This document shows, piece after piece, positions 8,196 through 16,325 of a DNA stretch of 56,544 bases. The stretch's first letter is position 1. Each line of letters begins with the position of its first letter. The DNA is taken from the NCBI GenBank assembly GCA_025451725.1, contig JANWJX010000038.1, positions 1 through 56,544 of the forward strand, read 5' to 3'. The notes beneath the pieces were generated by a model. It did not search any database, had not been told where the DNA came from, and worked only from the letters and a program-made list of their open reading frames with translations. The translations under genes and the position numbers were made by a program. The DNA comes from Allostellaceae bacterium. GTDB taxonomy: Bacteria > Pseudomonadota > Alphaproteobacteria > ATCC43930 > CGMCC-115725.

Positions 8196-9491
8196 ATGAG
8201 TGCGCCGCTACGCATCGCGCTCGCCGGGCTTGGCACCGTCGGCGCTGGGACGTTGACGCTGCTGCGCGCCAACGCGGCGACGATCGCGCGCCGCGCCGGC
8301 CGTCCCATCGACATCGTCGCGGTTAGTGCACGCGACAAAAAGAAAAGGCGTGGGCTCGATCTCTCGGGCTGCACCTGGCACGCCGATCCGGTCGCGATGG
8401 CGGTGCTGCCGGGCATCGACGCCGTCATCGAGCTGATCGGCGGCAGCGACGGTATCGCCGGCCGCGTTGTCGAAGCGGCGATCGAGCACGGTAAGCATGT
8501 CGTTACCGCCAACAAGGCGCTGCTCGCGCATCGCGGCACCGAGTTGGCGAAGCGCGCTGAGGCAAAGGGCGTGTCGCTCGGCTTCGAGGCGGCGGTCGCT
8601 GGCGGCATCCCAATCCTCAAAGTGCTGCGGGAAGGCCTTGCCGCTAACCGGGTCACGCGCATCTACGGCATTCTCAACGGCACCTGCAACTACATCCTGA
8701 CGCGGATGCGTGACGAGCGCGCCGAGTTCGCCGACGTGCTCGCCGACGCGCAGCGCTTGGGTTACGCCGAGGCCGATCCGACCTTCGACATCGATGGCAT
8801 CGACACCGCGCACAAACTGACGCTGCTCGCCGCCGTCGCGTTCGGCGGCGCGGTCGATCTTGGCGCCGTCCACGTCGAAGGCATCCGCCACGTCTCGGCG
8901 CAGGACATCGAGTACGCGGGCGAGTTGGGTTACACGATCAAACTATTGGGCGTGGCGCGGCCGACCGAGCGCGGCCTCGAACAGCGCGTCCATCCCTGCA
9001 TGGTGCCGCAAACCGCGCCGATCGCGCATGTCGAGGGCGTGTTCAATGCCGTGGTGGTCGAGGGCGACGCCGTCGGTCGCCTGATGCTGGAAGGCCGCGG
9101 CGCCGGGGCCGCGCCGACGGCGTCGGCCGTGGTGTCCGACCTCATCGACATCGCGGCGGGCCGCGGCGCGCCGGGCTTCGGCGTGCCGGCGAAGGCACTG
9201 CGCACGCCCAAGACTGCGCCGATGGCGCGCCATCGCGGCGCCTATTATATACGGCTGATGGTGTCCGACCGGCCCGGCGTGATCGCGGATGTCGCGGCCG
9301 CGCTGCGCGACGAGCAGGTCTCCATGGAACAAATGTTACAGCGCGGCCGCGCCAAGGCGCGCGAGGCAGTGCCGGTGGTCATTACCACGCACGAGACCGA
9401 AGAAGCCGCGATGCGGCGGGCGATGGCGCGGATCGGCAAGCTCAAGACCGTGCTCGAATCGCCTTGTTTGATCCGCATCGAGAATCTCTGA
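8196..9491 (+). CDS. hom: Homoserine dehydrogenase
   Basis: This 431-aa enzyme reduces aspartate semialdehyde to homoserine, the branch to threonine and methionine. The NAD(P)-binding motif GLGTVGAGTL is at the N-terminus, followed by the catalytic domain (NGTCNYILTRM, and ADPTFDIDGIDTAHKL containing the substrate-binding acidic residues). The C-terminal ~80 residues form an ACT domain (YYIRLMVSDRPGVIADVA), which usually gives threonine feedback control. GGGGAAAGGG precedes the ATG. It lies 12 bp upstream of glpX; hom-glpX-recJ form one likely operon, an order I recall from other alphaproteobacteria. Confidence 0.96.
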   Translation: MSAPLRIALAGLGTVGAGTLTLLRANAATIARRAGRPIDIVAVSARDKKKRRGLDLSGCTWHADPVAMAVLPGIDAVIELIGGSDGIAGRVVEAAIEHGKHVVTANKALLAHRGTELAKRAEAKGVSLGFEAAVAGGIPILKVLREGLAANRVTRIYGILNGTCNYILTRMRDERAEFADVLADAQRLGYAEADPTFDIDGIDTAHKLTLLAAVAFGGAVDLGAVHVEGIRHVSAQDIEYAGELGYTIKLLGVARPTERGLEQRVHPCMVPQTAPIAHVEGVFNAVVVEGDAVGRLMLEGRGAGAAPTASAVVSDLIDIAAGRGAPGFGVPAKALRTPKTAPMARHRGAYYIRLMVSDRPGVIADVAAALRDEQVSMEQMLQRGRAKAREAVPVVITTHETEEAAMRRAMARIGKLKTVLESPCLIRIENL

Positions 9492-9503
9492 TACGAGGGA
9501 CGC

Positions 9504-10499
9504 ATGACCGAAGAAACCGCGATGGACCGCGTTCTGACTCTCGAGGCGGTGCGCGTTACCGAGGCGGCGGCGCTCCAGGCGTCGCTCCTCATTGGGCGCG
9601 GCGACGAAAGAGCCGCCGACCAAGCGGCGGTCGACGCGATGCGCCGCGCGCTTAACACCCTGCCGATCCGCGGCACGGTGGTAATCGGCGAGGGCGAGCG
9701 CGACGAGGCGCCAATGCTCTATATCGGCGAGCAAGTTGGCATCGGCAATGGGCCAAAGCTCGACATTGCGCTCGATCCTCTCGAAGGCACTACGCTTACC
9801 GCCAAAGGTAATATGAACGCGCTCGCGGTACTGGCGCTGTCCGAAGGTGGCGGTCTGCTGCATGCGCCCGACGTCTATATGGACAAGATCGCAATCGGCG
9901 GCGGCCTCGGCGAGATCGTCGATCTCGACGAAAAGCCGGCGACCAATCTCAAGAATCTCGCTAAGGCGAAAAAACGCGAAGTCGCTGATCTTCTGGTCTG
10001 CATCCTCGATCGGCCCCGCCATACCGAACTGATCGCCAAGGTGCGCGAGGCCGGCGCGCGTATCAATCTCATTTCCGACGGCGACGTCGCCGGCGTGATC
10101 GCGACCTCGCGGCCCGATACCGGCATCGACATGTATATCGGCTCCGGTGGCGCCCCCGAGGGCGTGCTCGCGGCGGCCGCGCTGCGCTGCATCGGTGGCC
10201 ACATGCAGGGCCGGCTGCTGTTCCGCAACGATGACGAACGCGGCCGCGCCCAGCGCGTCGGTATCAAGGACCTCAACCGCAAGTACGGACTGACCGATCT
10301 CGCCAAAGGCGACGTCATGTTCGCGGCGACGGGCGTCACCGACGGCTCGATGCTGCACGGCGTGAAGCGGTTCCCGGGCGGTGCCACGACGCAGTCGCTG
10401 GTGATGCGGTCGAAGACCGGCACGGTGCGGCTGATCGGCGCGACGCACGATTTCACCCGCAACCGCGACATGGCGGCGTTCTCGAAAATAGGTCCGTGA
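9504..10499 (+). CDS. glpX: Class II fructose-1,6-bisphosphatase
   Basis: A 331-aa GlpX-type phosphatase converting fructose-1,6-bisphosphate to fructose-6-phosphate in gluconeogenesis. The metal/phosphate motif DPLEGTT is present, with upstream GTVVIGEGERDEAPML typical of the family and the GGAPEGVLAAAALRCIGG segment. Length equals the family norm. The stop codon overlaps the GTG start of recJ by 4 bp (GTGA), implying translational coupling. Some members of the family also hydrolyse sedoheptulose-1,7-bisphosphate; sequence alone does not separate these. Confidence 0.95.
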   Translation: MTEETAMDRVLTLEAVRVTEAAALQASLLIGRGDERAADQAAVDAMRRALNTLPIRGTVVIGEGERDEAPMLYIGEQVGIGNGPKLDIALDPLEGTTLTAKGNMNALAVLALSEGGGLLHAPDVYMDKIAIGGGLGEIVDLDEKPATNLKNLAKAKKREVADLLVCILDRPRHTELIAKVREAGARINLISDGDVAGVIATSRPDTGIDMYIGSGGAPEGVLAAAALRCIGGHMQGRLLFRNDDERGRAQRVGIKDLNRKYGLTDLAKGDVMFAATGVTDGSMLHGVKRFPGGATTQSLVMRSKTGTVRLIGATHDFTRNRDMAAFSKIGP

Positions 10500-12295
10500 G
10501 CGTCACCGAGCTCGAAAGTTTTCTCGGAGTATCCCAATCTTTTGCGGGCCGGCGCTGGCGTGCGCGCCGTGGCGACGACCGCGTCGCGCTGGCGATTTCG
10601 CAGCGCCTCGCGGTTCCCGAAATCGTCGGCCGCGTCATGGCGGCGCGCGGCGTTTCGCTCCATGATGCCGAACGGTTCTTGGCGCCGACGCTGCGCGAGA
10701 CGTTGCCCGATCCAGCGACGTTTAAGGACATGGAACGCGCGGCGCAACGTCTCGCCGCCGCCATCGAGAACAACGAAACCATCGCGATCTTCGGCGACTA
10801 TGACGTGGACGGCGCGACCTCGTCGGCGCTGTTGCGGCGCTTCATTGCAGCCGCCGGCGGTAAGAGCGTCATCTACATTCCCGATCGCCAACGCGAAGGT
10901 TACGGGCCGAACGAGGCGGCGCTGCTCCGGCTGAGAGAGCAGGGCGCCGGCGTCGCGGTCACCGTCGATTGCGGCATCACCGCGCACGCGCCGCTCGCCG
11001 CCGTGGCCAAGGCCGGGCTCGACGTCATCGTCGTCGATCATCATATTGGCGAGCCGAATTTGCCGGTGGCGTTGGCGGTGGTGAACCCCAATCGGCTCGA
11101 CGAAAGCGGCGCGCACACTATGCTCGCGGCGGTCGGCGTCACGTTCCTGCTCGCGGTCGCCGTCAATCGCGTGCTGCGCCAACGCGGCCGATACGCGACG
11201 CGGCCCGAGCCCAATCTGCTCGACTGGCTCGATCTCGTCGCGCTCGGCACGATCTGCGATGTCGTGCCGCTGACCGGCATCAATCGCGCGCTGGTGTCGC
11301 AAGGGCTGAAAGTGCTGCGGCAGCGACGCAACGTCGGGCTGGCCGCGCTGGCGGACGTCGCCGGGGTCGAGGAACGGCTCGATGCGTACCATGCCGGCTT
11401 CGTGCTCGGGCCGCGCGTCAATGCCGGAGGGCGCGTCGGCGAGTCAGAACTTGGCGCGCGTCTTCTGTCGAGCGATGATCCGACCGAGGCGCGCGACTTG
11501 GCGCGGCGTCTCGACGAATTCAATCGCGAGCGCCGCACCATCGAAGCCAAAGTGTTGGCCGAGGCGATTGCAATGGTCGACGCCGCGCATTCGCACAGCG
11601 CCATCGTACTCGTGGCGAAAGAGGGCTGGCACGCCGGGGTGATCGGCATCGTCGCGGGGCGGCTGCGGGAGCGCTACAACCGTCCGGCCTGCGTCGTCGC
11701 CATCGAGGGCGGCATCGGCAAGGGCTCGGGCCGTTCTGTGCCGGGCGTCGCGCTCGGCCCGGCGATCATCGCGGCACGCCAAGCGGGGCTGGTCTTGACC
11801 GGCGGCGGTCACGCGATGGCGGCGGGCTTCGCGTTGGCGCATGACGGTGTCGATGCGCTGCGCGATTTTCTCGAGATGCAATTGCGTCTCGCGCCAGGCG
11901 CCGAGCTGATGCCCGAGATGGGTATCGACGGCATGATCGCGCCGGCCGCGGCATCTCTTGATCTCGCGGAAACCGTCGAGCGGCTCGGCCCGTTCGGCAC
12001 TGGCAATTCCGAGCCGCGCTTCGCGCTGGCGCATGCACAGATACTTCATGCCGAGCCCGCGGGGGCCGCGGGCGACCATCTGCGGCTGGTGTTGGGCGAT
12101 GCTACTGGCGGGGCGCGGGTCAAGGCGATGCTGTTCCGCGCAGCCGAGAACGGGCTGGGCGCGGCACTGATGAAGGCGCGCGGCACGGCGGTGCACGTCG
12201 CCGGAAAGGTCCGCATCAATCGATGGCAGGGTCGCGAAGAAATCCAGCTATTGGTTGACGACGCCGCGTCGGTCTCAGGACAAATTGACAAATAA
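10496..12295 (+). CDS. recJ: Single-stranded-DNA-specific 5'-3' exonuclease RecJ
   Basis: RecJ resects 5' ends in recombination and mismatch repair. This 599-aa protein has the DHH phosphoesterase motifs: FGDYDVDGATS at residues 99-109 and VDHHIGEP with DHH at 181-183, then a DHHA1 domain containing the GGGHAMAAGF motif near residue 440 and the C-terminal OB-like region. The start is the GTG overlapping the glpX stop; the following MSVTELESFLGVSQS is the usual N-terminus. It is the last gene of the hom-glpX-recJ run; a 62-bp gap separates it from the asparagine synthetase gene. Confidence 0.96.
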   Translation: MSVTELESFLGVSQSFAGRRWRARRGDDRVALAISQRLAVPEIVGRVMAARGVSLHDAERFLAPTLRETLPDPATFKDMERAAQRLAAAIENNETIAIFGDYDVDGATSSALLRRFIAAAGGKSVIYIPDRQREGYGPNEAALLRLREQGAGVAVTVDCGITAHAPLAAVAKAGLDVIVVDHHIGEPNLPVALAVVNPNRLDESGAHTMLAAVGVTFLLAVAVNRVLRQRGRYATRPEPNLLDWLDLVALGTICDVVPLTGINRALVSQGLKVLRQRRNVGLAALADVAGVEERLDAYHAGFVLGPRVNAGGRVGESELGARLLSSDDPTEARDLARRLDEFNRERRTIEAKVLAEAIAMVDAAHSHSAIVLVAKEGWHAGVIGIVAGRLRERYNRPACVVAIEGGIGKGSGRSVPGVALGPAIIAARQAGLVLTGGGHAMAAGFALAHDGVDALRDFLEMQLRLAPGAELMPEMGIDGMIAPAAASLDLAETVERLGPFGTGNSEPRFALAHAQILHAEPAGAAGDHLRLVLGDATGGARVKAMLFRAAENGLGAALMKARGTAVHVAGKVRINRWQGREEIQLLVDDAASVSGQIDK

Positions 12296-12357
12296 TTTAC
12301 GGTATCCGCCTAGGGTCGGGTAAACGCCCTTTGGCCAGTGGCTTGGAGAGTCTCCGT

Positions 12358-14334
12358 ATGTGCGGGTTGACGGGTTACATCGATTATCGTCCTGCCACGC
12401 GGCAAACCCGTGAAGCCATCGTCGGCGCGATGGCGCAGACGCTGTATCACCGCGGACCGGACGATGGCGGCGTCTGGGTCGATGCCGAAGCCGGTGCCGC
12501 GTTGGGTTTCCGCCGTCTTTCGATCATCGACTTGTCGCCGCTCGGCCATCAGCCGATGGTTTCGGCGAGCGGCCGATATGTCATCGTCTTCAATGGCGAG
12601 ATATATAATTTCAAAGAGATCAAGGCGCGGCTGGCGCAAGAGGGCGTCGTGCCGCGCGGCCACTCCGACACCGAAATTCTGCTGGAAGCGATCGCGCTGT
12701 GGGGCGAACGCCCCGCCATCGCCGCTTGCGAAGGCATGTTCGCCTTCGCTTTGTGGGATCGTCAAGAACGCAAACTGATGCTGGCGCGCGACCGCGCCGG
12801 CATCAAGCCGATGTATTGGGGCCTGACCCAGGACGGCGTCATGCTGTTCGGATCCGAGCTTAAGGCGCTGCGTCGGCATCCATCGTGGCGCGGCGAAATT
12901 GATCGCGACGCCGTAGCGCTGTTCATGCGTTATGGCTATGTGCCGGCGCCCTACAGCATCTATCGCCGCACCTGGAAGCTTGAACCCGGCGCGATGCTGA
13001 CCTATCGCCGTGGGTCCGAGCCGAAGATCGAGCGCTATTGGGACTTGCGCATGATCGCCGAGACCTCGCAGGTCGATCCGGTGCCTGGCACCGACGCCGA
13101 TCGCGTCGAGATGCTCGAACATCTGATGCTGCGCTCGGTGAAGAACGAAATGGTGTCCGACGTGCCGCTCGGCGCGTTTCTGTCGGGCGGTGTCGATTCA
13201 TCGCTCGTCACTGCGCTCATGCAGGCCAGCAACTCGCGTCCGATCAAGACTTTCACCATCGGCTTCAATACTGAGGGCTTCGACGAAGCGCGCCACGCCG
13301 CAGCCGTCGCCGAGCATCTCGGCACCGACCACACGGAACTTTATGTGTCGGACGAAAACGTCCGCGAGGTGATCCCCAATCTCCCGATCTGGTACGACGA
13401 GCCCTTCGCGGATTCATCGCAGATCCCGACGCATCTCGTATCGCGTCTCGCGCGCGAGCACGTCACCGTCGCGCTGTCCGGCGACGGCGGCGACGAGATG
13501 TTCGCTGGCTATCCGCGCTATCGCTGGGCGCGTTCGCTGCATCGCGCGATCTCGCCGTTGCCGAATTCGGTGCGCCGCGGCGCCGGCGCATTGATGACGG
13601 CGGTGCCGAACGGCGTCGCCAGTGCGGTGATGACTCTGCTGCCGAAGAGCGAGCGGCCGAAGCGCCCCGGACAATCGCTGAAAAAGCTCGGCCGTCTTTT
13701 CTCCGGTTCCGCCGGCGGCGATTTCCACCGCGAAATCGTCTCGGTCTGGAACAATCCCGAAAGTGTCGTCATGGACGCGCGGGAGCCGATGCTCCCGCTA
13801 TCGGATCCCGATCTGGCGCGGACCTTCCCGCACATCGCCGAGCGAATGATGCTGAACGACATGATGATCTATTTGCCGGACGACATTCTGGCAAAAGTCG
13901 ATCGCGCCAGCATGGCGGTGAGCCTAGAGGTGCGCGTGCCGCTGCTCAATCATCACATCGTCGAGTTTGCGGCGCGCCTGCCGTTCGACATGAAATTGCG
14001 CGGCAACGTCACCAAATGGGCGATGCGCGAGATCCTCTACAAATATGTGCCGAAGGAGCTGATCGAGCGGCCGAAGCAAGGTTTCATGGTGCCGCTCGAC
14101 GAATGGCTGCGGGGTCCGTTGAAACATTGGATCGACGATCTGGTGGCTCCGGAGACGTTGCGCCGCGATGGCTATTTCGACCCGACCGCGATCGGCGCCC
14201 GCTGGCAGGATCACCGCAATCGCACATGGGATTGGGGTTACGCGTTGTGGAACGTCGCAATGTTCCAGTCTTGGCTTGCCCAAGAGCGCGAACAGCCGCC
14301 CAACGAACCAGTTCTGGCTTCCATGGCGGTATAA
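12358..14334 (+). CDS. asnB: Asparagine synthetase (glutamine-hydrolysing), AsnB family
   Basis: The 658-aa protein starts at the ATG that exposes Cys2 (MCGLTGY), the glutaminase nucleophile after Met removal; an in-frame ATG nine codons earlier would bury it. The class II amidotransferase domain has HRGPDDGG, FRRLSIIDLS and FNGEIYNF. The synthetase domain has the ATP PP-loop SGGVDSS at residues 276-282 and SGDGGDEMFAGYPRY. The enzyme moves the glutamine amide nitrogen to aspartate via aspartyl-AMP. Relatives of this length (about 630-660 aa) also occur in exopolysaccharide loci where they may amidate sugars; cellulose genes lie 700 bp downstream, so that role is possible but unproven. Confidence 0.9.
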   Translation: MCGLTGYIDYRPATRQTREAIVGAMAQTLYHRGPDDGGVWVDAEAGAALGFRRLSIIDLSPLGHQPMVSASGRYVIVFNGEIYNFKEIKARLAQEGVVPRGHSDTEILLEAIALWGERPAIAACEGMFAFALWDRQERKLMLARDRAGIKPMYWGLTQDGVMLFGSELKALRRHPSWRGEIDRDAVALFMRYGYVPAPYSIYRRTWKLEPGAMLTYRRGSEPKIERYWDLRMIAETSQVDPVPGTDADRVEMLEHLMLRSVKNEMVSDVPLGAFLSGGVDSSLVTALMQASNSRPIKTFTIGFNTEGFDEARHAAAVAEHLGTDHTELYVSDENVREVIPNLPIWYDEPFADSSQIPTHLVSRLAREHVTVALSGDGGDEMFAGYPRYRWARSLHRAISPLPNSVRRGAGALMTAVPNGVASAVMTLLPKSERPKRPGQSLKKLGRLFSGSAGGDFHREIVSVWNNPESVVMDAREPMLPLSDPDLARTFPHIAERMMLNDMMIYLPDDILAKVDRASMAVSLEVRVPLLNHHIVEFAARLPFDMKLRGNVTKWAMREILYKYVPKELIERPKQGFMVPLDEWLRGPLKHWIDDLVAPETLRRDGYFDPTAIGARWQDHRNRTWDWGYALWNVAMFQSWLAQEREQPPNEPVLASMAV

Positions 14335-14737
14335 GCCGCCAAACGATTCGACGGGAAAACCGTCACAAATCAACGCGCTTGCCGGATTCTCGCGGTCTCC
14401 TGCACAGCCCCGTATGCGCGTCCTGGTTGAGAGATTTTAATTTAAGCTATTGATTTATCGGATAAATCCCCGCTGCGGCCGCATCGCGATTCGCTTCCGG
14501 CGTTGACCACCTGACGGCCCGGAATCAGCATGATGCACCACCCGCTTGATCTAAATTCGCAGCATTGGGGGAACTAGATGTACGTCGTTGGCTGCGGTGA
14601 AGCGCATATTGCTAGCGCAACACTGGGCTTCCGTGGATGTGATGTCGCTGGCGCCGGCGCGTCGATACGCGCCCCGGACGCCACGCTTGCTTTATGGTCG
14701 TCATGCCGGTAGACCCTCGCCGCGTACGGCCCGCGAT
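14335..14737. other. 403-bp non-coding stretch upstream of tRNA-Glu
   Basis: No convincing gene is visible on either strand. The stretch contains an AT-rich segment around 14433-14468, including the palindrome listed separately. A 44-codon frame beginning at 14578 (MYVVGCGEAHIAS) lacks a recognisable ribosome site and family. The rest is taken to hold the 3' end of the asnB transcript and the promoter of the tRNA. Confidence 0.5.
14452..14468. promoter_or_regulatory. 17-bp perfect palindrome, operator-like
   Basis: GATTTATC-G-GATAAATC is an exact 8-1-8 inverted repeat inside the only strongly AT-rich part of this region. Its size and AT-rich arms fit a dimeric repressor site, but no regulator is recognised and the controlled gene (asnB on the left ends at 14334; tRNA-Glu starts at 14738) is unclear. 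Confidence 0.4.
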
Positions 14738-14813
14738 GTCCCCATCGTCTAGAGGCCCAGGACATCGCCCTTTCACGGCGAAAACACGGGTTCGAACCCC
14801 GTTGGGGACGCCA
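14738..14813 (+). tRNA. tRNA-Glu (anticodon TTC)
   Basis: A 76-nt cloverleaf including an encoded CCA end. The acceptor stem GTCCCCA pairs with TGGGGAC, the anticodon stem TCGCC pairs with GGCGA around the loop CTTTCAC with anticodon TTC at 14772-14774, and the T-loop is GGTTCGAACCC. It stands alone between asnB and the cellulose locus. tRNA 3' ends are common integration sites, but no integrase or repeated 3' end was seen downstream. Confidence 0.97.
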
Positions 14814-14865
14814 GCTTCGCCTGTAACGGCCGCAACTCTCGTCAAATATTCATCAAATGTTAGGA

Positions 14866-14892
14866 ATCTTCCGGCTAATAGTGCCGAAGGAT
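14866..14892 (+). terminator. Possible hairpin terminator after tRNA-Glu
   Basis: ATCTTCCGGC and GCCGAAGGAT can form a 10-bp stem with one G-T wobble and one mismatch around a 7-nt loop, 53 nt after the tRNA. T-rich sequence follows only after a short gap (a run of five T at about 14904), so it is not a textbook terminator. Confidence 0.35.
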
Positions 14893-15063
14893 TTGACGAC
14901 GTTTTTGCGCTAAAAACTTGGGTTAATTTTGGATTTACCGAGATTTCCCGAGTATTCGAGCGGAGATAGCGAGAACAGTGTACAATATTACAAAGCATAG
15001 ATTTGAGGGTATCCGCACCACAAGCGCGGGCTTTGCCCAGGCAGCAAAGAAAGGATTGGTCGC
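14893..15063 (+). promoter_or_regulatory. Probable promoter/leader region of the cellulose operon
   Basis: This 171-bp stretch is AT-rich relative to its surroundings and ends at the first gene of the bcs operon. TACAAT at 14981-14986 resembles a sigma-70 -10 box, without a clear -35 partner at the proper spacing. AAAGGA about 10 nt ahead of the GTG start at 15064 serves as ribosome binding site. Confidence 0.4.
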
Positions 15064-15657
15064 GTGACCGAACAGCGTAGCGAGATCGACAGCCTGTTTC
15101 AGCGCATGGCAGCGCGGTCGGCGCCCACTGCGTCGACCGAGGCCGCGGCTCCGGCGGCGGTTTCGCACGCATCCATGCCTGCGCCGGCGACGCCGGCCCA
15201 GGCCGCGAAAACCGCCGAGGAATGGCCGCTGTTCGCGATGCTGAAAACGCCCCGCCGGGCGTGGCACCCGCCGCACATGATGATGGCGGTGGAAGATGTG
15301 CCGCCGCGCGCCGAGCCACGGCCCGAACCTGCCGTGGTTCCGCCGCCGACCGTCACGGATGAAGACGGGCCGACGCGCCATATGAGCCCGCTCGAGCTAT
15401 TGTTCCGGCGAGCTGAGGAATCGGGGCAGGCGCAAAATGTGGGTTCCGTATTCGCGCCGGCGCCGCAGGCCGTCGCTGAGCGCCAGCCACAGGCGCGAAT
15501 GGCGCCGCCGCCGCTCAAGACACGGGCGAAGCCACTAGCGCCGCTGACGCCGGCACCCTCGGCGGAGGTGCCGACGACCATTCAGCCCCGGCAGCGCGAC
15601 TGGCAACCGCTCGACGGCGTGCCGAGCCATTTGTTCGAACGGGTGGGGGCACGCTGA
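15064..15657 (+). CDS. Pro-rich BcsP-like accessory protein of cellulose secretion
   Basis: This 197-aa protein begins with GTG and is mostly Ala/Pro-rich and probably disordered. Short ordered-looking motifs stand out: IDSLFQRMA near residue 9, EEWPLFAMLKTPRRAW near 58, SPLELLFRRAEES near 108 and SHLFERVGAR at the C-terminus. The start motif and the WPLF segment recall BcsP of betaproteobacterial bcs operons and the WPLL segment of BcsR, from memory. It is the first gene of the operon and overlaps bcsQ by one base (TGATG). BcsP/BcsH-type proteins are thought to organise BcsD scaffolds, which fits the BcsD-domain gene downstream. The repeated LF-x-R segments could be docking peptides. Family assignment rests on motif and position, not alignment. 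Confidence 0.6.
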   Translation: MTEQRSEIDSLFQRMAARSAPTASTEAAAPAAVSHASMPAPATPAQAAKTAEEWPLFAMLKTPRRAWHPPHMMMAVEDVPPRAEPRPEPAVVPPPTVTDEDGPTRHMSPLELLFRRAEESGQAQNVGSVFAPAPQAVAERQPQARMAPPPLKTRAKPLAPLTPAPSAEVPTTIQPRQRDWQPLDGVPSHLFERVGAR

Positions 15658-16325
15658 TGCCACTGATCGTCGTCACGTCCTTCAAGGGCGGCGCCGGCAA
15701 GACAATGCTGGCCGCCAATCTCGCCGTAGGCCTGCGCAGCGTAGGCTGGGACGTCACGGCGGTCGATGCCAATCCGCAGGACACGCTCAAACTGCATTTC
15801 GGCTTCGATGCCGTCGATGGGCGCGGCGTGGCCGGGTCCGGCGTCGATGTCGTGCCTTTTGCCGACGATACGAGCGGCCAGGTGAGCGAACTTATCGAAG
15901 CGGCGGCTCGGCGGATGGTGATCGTCGACGCGCCTTCGCTGCCGTCCGCGAGCGCGCGCACGTTCGCTCGCGCCGCCGACGTACTGGTGGTTGCGACGCC
16001 GACCGATGCCGGCTCTTACGCCGCGCTGTCGCTCGCCGACGCCCAGACCTTCCTCGCCGATGATGGCGTTGTCAGCAAGGCGATCGTCGTTGCCAATCAA
16101 TTCGATCAAGTCGCGCGGCTGCAACGCAGCGTGCTGGCGCTTCTGCATGAAACATTTGGCGACAAGCTCGCCGCCACCATCGAGCGCGACCCGATCGTCG
16201 ACGAGGCATTGGCCTCGCGCCGAACCGTACTACTGCACGACCAGACCTCGAAGGCTGCGCGCAGCCTTGTCGCGCTGGCGATCCATGTGGACCGCCTGTG
16301 CTCGCCGAATGGAGAACTCAACTGA
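15657..16325 (+). CDS. bcsQ: Cellulose biosynthesis protein BcsQ (MinD/ParA-like ATPase)
   Basis: A 222-aa SIMIBI ATPase. It has an intact deviant Walker A motif (SFKGGAGKT with signature Lys10 and Lys15) and VDANPQDTLKLHFGF, which parallels the VDACPDNLLRL segment of enterobacterial BcsQ. The segment IVDAPSLPSA is the Walker B region. BcsQ is required for cellulose secretion and for polar placement of the machinery in E. coli. The ATG lies in the TGATG overlap with the previous gene, and the end overlaps the GTG start of bcsA by 28 bp. Unlike the E. coli protein, whose Walker A is altered, nucleotide hydrolysis looks feasible here. Confidence 0.9.
   Translation: MPLIVVTSFKGGAGKTMLAANLAVGLRSVGWDVTAVDANPQDTLKLHFGFDAVDGRGVAGSGVDVVPFADDTSGQVSELIEAAARRMVIVDAPSLPSASARTFARAADVLVVATPTDAGSYAALSLADAQTFLADDGVVSKAIVVANQFDQVARLQRSVLALLHETFGDKLAATIERDPIVDEALASRRTVLLHDQTSKAARSLVALAIHVDRLCSPNGELN

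Noticed and set aside
14578-14709. 44-codon frame ahead of tRNA-Glu
   Set aside because: No recognisable ribosome site, no family, and composition like neighbouring non-coding DNA.
14738-15063. tRNA-Glu as an attachment site of an integrated element
   Set aside because: No integrase and no second copy of the tRNA 3' end were seen downstream to 27 kb.
14612-15319. 235-codon minus-strand frame over the tRNA and BcsP-like gene
   Set aside because: It crosses a tRNA and is antisense to the operon start; low-complexity shadow translation.
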